Origin: Bacillota bacterium
GTDB lineage: Bacteria > Bacillota > Clostridia > Lachnospirales > Lachnospiraceae
Length of the DNA: 64,000 nt
Direction of reading: 5' to 3'
Assembly: GCA_023411215.1 (NCBI GenBank)
Contig: JAEYOY010000032.1
Span: 22,454-86,453 of the forward strand
This document shows, piece by piece, positions 58,985 to 64,000 of the stretch (position 1 is the stretch's first letter; each line of letters begins with the position of its first letter). Position numbers and translations under genes: made by a program. The notes under the pieces were generated by a model, which made no database searches, had not been told where the DNA came from, and saw only the letters and a program-made list of their open reading frames with translations.

Positions 58985-59654
58985 TATGTTGGTTTTGGTA
59001 ACCATCATTGATTACAGCCATATAGAAATAGCTGAAGAATATTATAAACATTATGGCATTCCCATCAATATCCTTACCCACGGGTATGGCGCAGCAAAAC
59101 CGGAGCTATACAATATGTTAGGCTTCGGAGAGCATAAAAAAGCCATATTCCTAAGCCTTATCACAGAGAATATGGCACATAAGCTTCTTGAGAAGCTCTC
59201 TGCTGATTTTCATCTGGCATCACCAGGTAAGGGCATTGCATTCACCCTGCCTATTAATGGTATCAGCAATATCTTAAATCAGTTATATATGAGTTCCGAA
59301 AGGAACATGCAGATAGAAAGCGAGGATAAGTTTATGTCTCAGATAGAAGAACACAATCTCATACTCACAATTGTTAATCATGGTTACTACGACCAGATTA
59401 TCGAGGCAGTCAGAGCAGCCGGTGCAAAAGGCGGAACCCTTCTCCATGGAAGAGGTGTGGCAAATGAAGAAACAGCCAAATTTCTTGGTATCACCATTCA
59501 ACCGGAGAAGGATGTGCTTCTTATCATCGTTTCAAATAAAATTAAACAACAGGTTATGGAAAGTATCAATAAGGCAGCCGGTATTGCAACAAACGGTCAA
59601 GGTAGCTGTATCTCATTGCCGATCAACTCTGCGCTCGGTCTGTTGGCAGATTGA
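58959..59654 (+). CDS. Double P-II-like signalling protein
   Basis: A 231-residue protein made of two ferredoxin-like P-II/GlnB-type domains, roughly 1-105 and 115-231. Each has the pattern LVLVTIIDYSHIEIAEEYYKHYG / LILTIVNHGYYDQIIEAVRAAG (quoted in parts) followed by a Gly-rich T-loop region (HGYGAAKPE, GGTLLHGRGVANEE) and an ISLPIN-type end. Classical P-II is 112 residues and trimeric; this would form pseudo-oligomers. No uridylylation Tyr is evident. AGGAGG six bases before ATG 58959 fixes the start inside the end of the DUF1538 gene. The effector could be a nucleotide or metabolite. Confidence 0.8.
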   Translation: MIAQPMNCNMLVLVTIIDYSHIEIAEEYYKHYGIPINILTHGYGAAKPELYNMLGFGEHKKAIFLSLITENMAHKLLEKLSADFHLASPGKGIAFTLPINGISNILNQLYMSSERNMQIESEDKFMSQIEEHNLILTIVNHGYYDQIIEAVRAAGAKGGTLLHGRGVANEETAKFLGITIQPEKDVLLIIVSNKIKQQVMESINKAAGIATNGQGSCISLPINSALGLLAD

Positions 59655-59680
59655 CCAGGAAACATAAATCCTAGCATAAC

Positions 59681-61390
59681 CTATGTTCTTTGTACCTCTG
59701 CTCGCAATAGATCAAAAACATTATAGATATCCAGTATACCATAGCCCCAATCCCGGTTGGGATAGGTCTGAGTCGGACTTCGACTGGCTCCACGGATTAA
59801 TAATTTTTTAACTCCCATTGAATCAATACCAGGGTCATTGTTACGGACAATTCCCCATTCCAGTAAGATTGCTGTAACTCCAGTGGTGTGGGCGGCTGCG
59901 GCACCGGTTCCTGAGATCTCAGTGAACCCATGCTGCAGAGTCGGTGCCTGAATATTGACCCCTGGTGCAGCTAAGTCAGGCTTTATTTCATTGATTCTGG
60001 TGTAGCCTCTGCTTGCTCGTTGATACAGATTTTTATTGGTCGGATTATAGGCTGTCGCTGTAATCGGTATAAGACCGTTTCCCGGAGAAGTAATGGTTGT
60101 ATATGGATCCGATTGTAAAAAAAATGTACTCTCTGAAATAAATTCATTCATGGGTAGCCAGATATTGAAGCTGCCCTCCAGGTCACCTCTGGTATAGACC
60201 TGAAATCGCCAGATTCCTGGGGAGGGCGCAACAAAACGCATAAATATCAATTGGTCTCCAGTCTGTGCTTCAATCAACTGATAATCCACATAAATTCTTG
60301 TTCTTTCAAAAACGAAATTGATCTCCCGATTTACCCTGAGACCTTCCGCTATTCTGGGAATATATTCTCCAGCCGGAGACAGAATATCAATGGAATAGGT
60401 ATTTGGCGCTGCTCCCCATAACTCCATCGTAAAGCCCGGTTCATTCTCCCCGACATTCAACTCAGCCGTACTATAACCGATCTGATTATCCACTCTGCTA
60501 AAGTAGTGCCGGCGCATATTTCCTTCATTTCCTGCGGCAATACTGATAGCCACACCGGGAAAGTCTCCTTGGACGGATAACAGTGCACTTAAAGCGTCCC
60601 TTCCGTCATGGGACCCCTGGGAGGATCCAATTCCAATACAGATGGCAACCGGGCGTTGTAATCTCCTAGCAAACTCAATAATGTATTGCGATGCCCACAT
60701 AATATCATTCTCCTGATATGCCGGTACACCCTCAGGTAAGATATAAAACTCTCTGAGAGGCTGCTTCACCTGTTTTAGTTTTACTATGACCAATTCCGAA
60801 TCAGGTACGACACCGCTAAAATTACTATCCTCTATCTCAGAGCCGGCCGCAATACCTGCAAGCATAGTGCCGTGGCCAATCTCATCTACACTAGGGACGA
60901 TGGAGTAGGGGTCTGTGTTATTCAATGCCTGATTAATGTCACTGGCAAAATACTCGGTTCCATAATTGAAGTTCTCCGGAAATCGTTCACTCTCTATGGT
61001 TTGATCCCAGATTGCAGCTATCCTTGTTGTTCCGTCGTTGCGCAAAAACACCGGATTCGTATAATCAATTCCAGTATCGATCAATCCAACCAATACACCG
61101 GATCCCCTTAGATTAAATGCAGGAATACGACGCAACCTAGTGATACCTGAGGCCGCCAAGCTTATCTCACTGTTCAAACCATAGCAGGCAGGGAGGACAG
61201 AATAACCAAATTGACTAATAGTACGCCCAGACAGCTGAGAAACCGGAACATAAACGATCGCAAAACGAGGATTCATGATATGAACAACCGCATCGGTAAA
61301 TTGCTCAAAACGCCTAGGATTCTGGTTATACTCGATGATAAAATCTGTATACTCAATACTTACAATTCGTTGTCTTTCTTCTGCTGTCAT
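59681..61390 (-). CDS. Csp-like subtilase with catalytic Ser replaced by Gly (pseudoprotease)
   Basis: A 569-residue S8 family protein of the clostridial Csp germination type: a short N-terminal prodomain, a subtilase core and an inserted jelly-roll domain. Asp105 (GLIDTGID) and His173 (EIGHGTMLAG) are present, and the oxyanion Asn lies in AAGNEGN. The nucleophile motif GTSxAAxH reads GTGAAAAH, so residue 496 is Gly and the protein should not cleave peptide bonds. The codon is GGT, read directly from the DNA. C. difficile CspC and CspA are similar pseudoproteases that act in spore germinant sensing. ATG 61390 is chosen because GGAGGTG lies eight bases upstream; an upstream GTG is in frame. 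It lies 77 bases after an active paralogue of identical length. Confidence 0.88.
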   Translation of the reverse strand: MTAEERQRIVSIEYTDFIIEYNQNPRRFEQFTDAVVHIMNPRFAIVYVPVSQLSGRTISQFGYSVLPACYGLNSEISLAASGITRLRRIPAFNLRGSGVLVGLIDTGIDYTNPVFLRNDGTTRIAAIWDQTIESERFPENFNYGTEYFASDINQALNNTDPYSIVPSVDEIGHGTMLAGIAAGSEIEDSNFSGVVPDSELVIVKLKQVKQPLREFYILPEGVPAYQENDIMWASQYIIEFARRLQRPVAICIGIGSSQGSHDGRDALSALLSVQGDFPGVAISIAAGNEGNMRRHYFSRVDNQIGYSTAELNVGENEPGFTMELWGAAPNTYSIDILSPAGEYIPRIAEGLRVNREINFVFERTRIYVDYQLIEAQTGDQLIFMRFVAPSPGIWRFQVYTRGDLEGSFNIWLPMNEFISESTFFLQSDPYTTITSPGNGLIPITATAYNPTNKNLYQRASRGYTRINEIKPDLAAPGVNIQAPTLQHGFTEISGTGAAAAHTTGVTAILLEWGIVRNNDPGIDSMGVKKLLIRGASRSPTQTYPNRDWGYGILDIYNVFDLLRAEVQRT

Positions 61391-61467
61391 CCGAATTACA
61401 CCTCCAACTCGCACTACGAGTATTCATTCAACAGATATTCACTGAATAAAGATATGCTATCCAAAAA

Positions 61468-63177
61468 CTACATAGGTGTCAAAACGGCTCTCAATGAATC
61501 AAATACTTCATATACATCCAATATCCCATAACCCCAGTCCCGATTCGGGTACTGTATATCTAATTCACGCCGCGCACCGCGAATCATGAATATCTTCATA
61601 TCCAATGTGTTGAGATTGGGTTGGTTACCACGGACGATTGCCCACTCCAGTAACATCGCTGCCACTCCTGTGGTATGTGCAGCACTGGCACTGGTTCCGG
61701 TAACAGTAGCAAACCCTTGTTCCGGCGTTGGTGCCAGAATATTAACACCCGGAGCTGCAATCTCAGGCTTAATCACACCGGTTCTTGAATATCCACGACT
61801 GGCATTCAGATAGAGACTGCCATCTTCTGTATTATATGCAGTAACTGTTATTGGTACACTGGCATTTCCCAAGGACAATATTGTTGTGTATGGATCAGAG
61901 CGAATAAAATAGGTATTGTCCGAGATAAAGTTCGCCATTGGGAGCCAGGCATTAAAACCCGTCGCCAAGTCTCCTCTCCCATACACCCCAAACCGCCATA
62001 TTCCGGTACTCGGATTTCTTAGGCGTATCAAAATCAGCTGATCCCCGCTTTGTGATTCGATAATCTGATAGTTCACAGAGATCTCAGTTTGTTCATATAT
62101 AAAGGATATATCTCTGTATTCATCCAAACGGGGGATGATCTGAGGTACATATTCCCCTGAAGGGGTCAGAATATCAATCCCGTATAATCCCGGAGAATTC
62201 CCCCATATCTCCATGGAGAACCCCGGTTCATTCTCTCCCACAAAGAGCTCTACGGTATCCATTCCTGTATTCGGATCAATCGTTCCCCTGAAATGTCTTC
62301 TACCATTCCCTTCATTGCCGGCAGCCACAATAAAACCATAACCAATATTTTCAGCCACAAGAGACACATAACTGCTCAAGGTACCTCGCCCATCATGTGC
62401 TCCTTGAGAGGTTCCCAAGGCAAGGCATATCGCCATAGGACGATTCAGTTTGATCGCTACCCTTATGATATAATCAACAGCAAATAGAATATCATTCTCC
62501 TGATAACAGGGAACGTCCTCAGGAACAATGAAGAACTGACGAAGATATCTCTTCGCTTGCTTGAGTTTTACAACAACCAGTTCTGCATCCGGAGCAACAC
62601 CGAAGAAGCCACTTTCAGGGACTTCATTCCCGGCTGCAATCCCTGCTATCATAGTTCCATGTCCGATTTCATCAGTAGTCTGGACGATGGATAACGGATC
62701 CTCACTTAGCAGTGCTTCATCAATCTGTTCTCTGGTGTATTCCGTTCCATAAAAAATGTTTTCAGGAAAGTTACCACTGGTTATAGTCTGATCCCATATA
62801 GCAGCTATTCTTGTCGTACCATCTGCTTTTCTAAAAATCGGATTACGATAATCTATTCCAGAATCAATAATACCTATCAGTACCCCCTGGCCCCGAAGAT
62901 TAAAGTTCGATATATTACGCAGGCGAATAATACCGGATGCCTCAAGACTTGACTCGCTGATCAATCCGAAAAGGGATGGAAATGCTGAGTACCCCAGCTG
63001 AACTATCGTAGATCCGGTTATCTCCGAGACTGGGACATGGACCACTGCATAAAGGTAATTAATGATATTTATTGTTGCATTTTGAAACTGGTTCAAAATG
63101 CTCTGATCCCCGCTATAGTTAATCAAAAGATCTGCATAATCCTCACTAATGATTCTCTCAATATCCTGAGTTGTCAT
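61468..63177 (-). CDS. Csp-like subtilase with complete triad (germination protease)
   Basis: A 569-residue S8 protease with the complete triad Asp105 (GIIDSGID), His173 (DEIGHGTMIAG) and Ser496 (TGTSASAAHTTG), plus the oxyanion Asn in AAGNEGN. It has the Csp architecture with a jelly-roll insertion (VGENEPGFSMEIWGNSPG). The family activates the cortex hydrolase SleC during spore germination; this is the likely CspB-type member. GAGGTG six bases before ATG 63177 fixes the start; a GTG three codons upstream is less likely. It is the first of a tandem pair, followed by the pseudoprotease paralogue. A housekeeping subtilase without a sporulation role is the main alternative. Confidence 0.88.
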   Translation of the reverse strand: MTTQDIERIISEDYADLLINYSGDQSILNQFQNATINIINYLYAVVHVPVSEITGSTIVQLGYSAFPSLFGLISESSLEASGIIRLRNISNFNLRGQGVLIGIIDSGIDYRNPIFRKADGTTRIAAIWDQTITSGNFPENIFYGTEYTREQIDEALLSEDPLSIVQTTDEIGHGTMIAGIAAGNEVPESGFFGVAPDAELVVVKLKQAKRYLRQFFIVPEDVPCYQENDILFAVDYIIRVAIKLNRPMAICLALGTSQGAHDGRGTLSSYVSLVAENIGYGFIVAAGNEGNGRRHFRGTIDPNTGMDTVELFVGENEPGFSMEIWGNSPGLYGIDILTPSGEYVPQIIPRLDEYRDISFIYEQTEISVNYQIIESQSGDQLILIRLRNPSTGIWRFGVYGRGDLATGFNAWLPMANFISDNTYFIRSDPYTTILSLGNASVPITVTAYNTEDGSLYLNASRGYSRTGVIKPEIAAPGVNILAPTPEQGFATVTGTSASAAHTTGVAAMLLEWAIVRGNQPNLNTLDMKIFMIRGARRELDIQYPNRDWGYGILDVYEVFDSLRAVLTPM

Positions 63178-63353
63178 ATCTTCCACCTCACTTCTATCTG
63201 GCTTTCTGGTGTGCGGATAAGCTTAAGACTGCATCCTATTACGTTAAAGCTGGAGAATCTTAAAATATATCTTCACTTTATTATTATATAGACTTATCAG
63301 AGATTATATTATCTCAATTTGTAATCATACGGCTAACTTTCAATGACACAAAA

Positions 63354-63412
63354 AAAGAGCAATTGCATTTTGAAATACTCCTTAAGGGGTATAACGGGTG
63401 CAATTACTCTTT
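63354..63412 (-). terminator. rplT terminator with nested hairpin
   Basis: Outer stem AAAGAGCAATTGCA/TGCAATTACTCTTT (63354-63367 and 63399-63412) with an inner ATACTCC/GGGGTAT hairpin (63376-63393). Seven Us follow on the minus strand. Confidence 0.8.
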
Positions 63413-63433
63413 GAAAATATATTTTTAATCGAT

Positions 63434-63790
63434 TTATGCTAACTTAGATTTAGCAACCTCAGCTAAAGCAGTGAAGCCTGCTGCATCATTGATTGCCATA
63501 TCTGCAAGCATTTTTCTATTGATTTCAACGTTAGCTACCTTTAAACCGTGCATTAACTTGCTGTAGGATATACCGTTCATTCTTGCAGCTGCATTAATTC
63601 TTGCGATCCATAACTGTCTGAACTGTCTCTTTCTTTCTTTTCTACCAGCGAAAGAAGAGGTTAAAGCTCTCATTACTGACTGCTTTGCTACTCTATACTG
63701 CTTGGATCTAGCACCTCTGTAACCTTTTGCTAGTTTCAATACTTTATTATGTCTTTTTCTAGCGTTCAATCCGCCTTTAATTCTTGCCAT
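63434..63790 (-). CDS. rplT: 50S ribosomal protein L20
   Basis: A 118-residue L20, of the usual length: MARIKGGLNARKRHNKVLKL at the start and RKRQFRQLWIARINAAARMN in the middle. L20 is an early 23S rRNA assembly protein and in many bacteria represses its own infC-rpmI-rplT operon. AAGGAGG precedes the ATG. Here it is read leftwards, away from an rpmI start on the other strand 161 bases away, so the classic operon seems to be split or inverted. Confidence 0.96.
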   Translation of the reverse strand: MARIKGGLNARKRHNKVLKLAKGYRGARSKQYRVAKQSVMRALTSSFAGRKERKRQFRQLWIARINAAARMNGISYSKLMHGLKVANVEINRKMLADMAINDAAGFTALAEVAKSKLA

Positions 63791-63951
63791 GTTCTATTCC
63801 TCCTTATCACCTATCCTTAAAGATATGGTAAGATTTTCTTCATGTTCTTAACAGAAAAACGTTAAAATACTATATTTAAACAGTATTTCGGATGGGGCAG
63901 TATCTTGATCCTGCATCCTCCGGCTGTATTAATTATTAAGGAGGAAATATC

Positions 63952-64000
63952 ATGCCCAAGTTAAAATCAAGCAAAGCAGCAGCAAAGCGCTTCTCTATCA
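63952..64000 (+). CDS. rpmI: 50S ribosomal protein L35, first 16 codons (cut by window edge)
   Basis: ATG after a perfect AAGGAGG ribosome site opens MPKLKSSKAAAKRFSI, matching the L35 N-terminus (MPKxKTxxAAAKRF). Only 16 codons are visible. The orientation is opposite to rplT, which normally follows rpmI in one transcript. If the continuation does not match L35, this would be a different small basic protein. Confidence 0.75.
   Translation, partial: MPKLKSSKAAAKRFSI

Noticed and set aside
1..64000. CRISPR arrays, insertion sequences and prophage
   Set aside because: No regularly spaced repeats, transposase or phage structural genes were seen; the repeats found are short and promoter- or terminator-linked.

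Overview
The window looks like a chromosomal stretch of a spore-forming, low-GC anaerobic Clostridium of the Lachnospiraceae type (Lachnoclostridium/Anaerocolumna-like). The case rests on strong AGGAGG ribosome sites with some TTG/GTG starts, a Csp-type germination protease pair, an [FeFe]-hydrogenase-like sensor, an iron-type alcohol dehydrogenase, polysaccharide-use genes (kduI/kduD, GH3 beta-glucosidase, galactokinase) and many AraC regulators. It is core-type sequence: I see no insertion sequence, prophage or CRISPR array.

Layout. 1-2.4 kb: 5' part of galK, an ArsR-type regulator with a large sensor domain, and an Lrp/AsnC regulator. 2.7-9.6 kb: a flavin-based extracellular electron transfer (EET) locus on the minus strand, ndh2 > dmkB > dmkA > pplA, then apbE (fmnB). 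A Rex-like operator lies upstream of ndh2. The Ndh2 protein carries three flavinylation-like DAVS(S/G)AT motifs in a predicted extracytoplasmic loop. 10-14 kb: a UvrA paralogue and a nucleotidyltransferase. 14.3-18.3 kb: an AraC/GyrI regulator with a clear promoter and direct-repeat operator, then kduI-kduD with a divergent AraC regulator. 18.3-21.4 kb: two divergent MATE exporters. 21.5-23.1 kb: a secreted DUF2680-like protein, an orphan Fur box with a possible small RNA, and another AraC regulator. 23.4-28.6 kb: GH3 beta-glucosidase, an MFS transporter and asparaginase. 28.5-30.6 kb: a His-rich MarR regulator divergent from a CPBP membrane protease, sharing palindromic operators. 30.8-34.6 kb: a hybrid histidine kinase followed by a decayed response-regulator remnant, and a LuxR-type response regulator. 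34.9-41.7 kb: a nucleoside-type BMP ABC transporter operon ending in a RelA/SpoT-TPR fusion gene.

42-46 kb: an [FeFe]-hydrogenase-like/chemoreceptor fusion, a NUDIX hydrolase, tRNA-Gln(CTG) and a CDF cation exporter. 46.3-53.9 kb: a membrane glycerophosphodiesterase, a butanol-type dehydrogenase, a DUF4097 lipoprotein, a YbjQ protein, a second CPBP protease and a D,D-carboxypeptidase. 54.2-57.2 kb: a DUF4097/LiaF-like envelope pair and a secreted beta-helix protein. 57.4-59.7 kb: a DUF1538 membrane protein translationally coupled to a double P-II-like protein. 59.7-63.2 kb: tandem Csp-like subtilases, one with an intact catalytic triad and one with Ser replaced by Gly. 63.4-64 kb: rplT on the minus strand and the start of rpmI on the plus strand, an unusual divergent arrangement.

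The main functional themes are redox and electron transfer (EET locus, hydrogenase sensor, Rex site), envelope and antibiotic stress, plant-polymer sugars, and spore germination.
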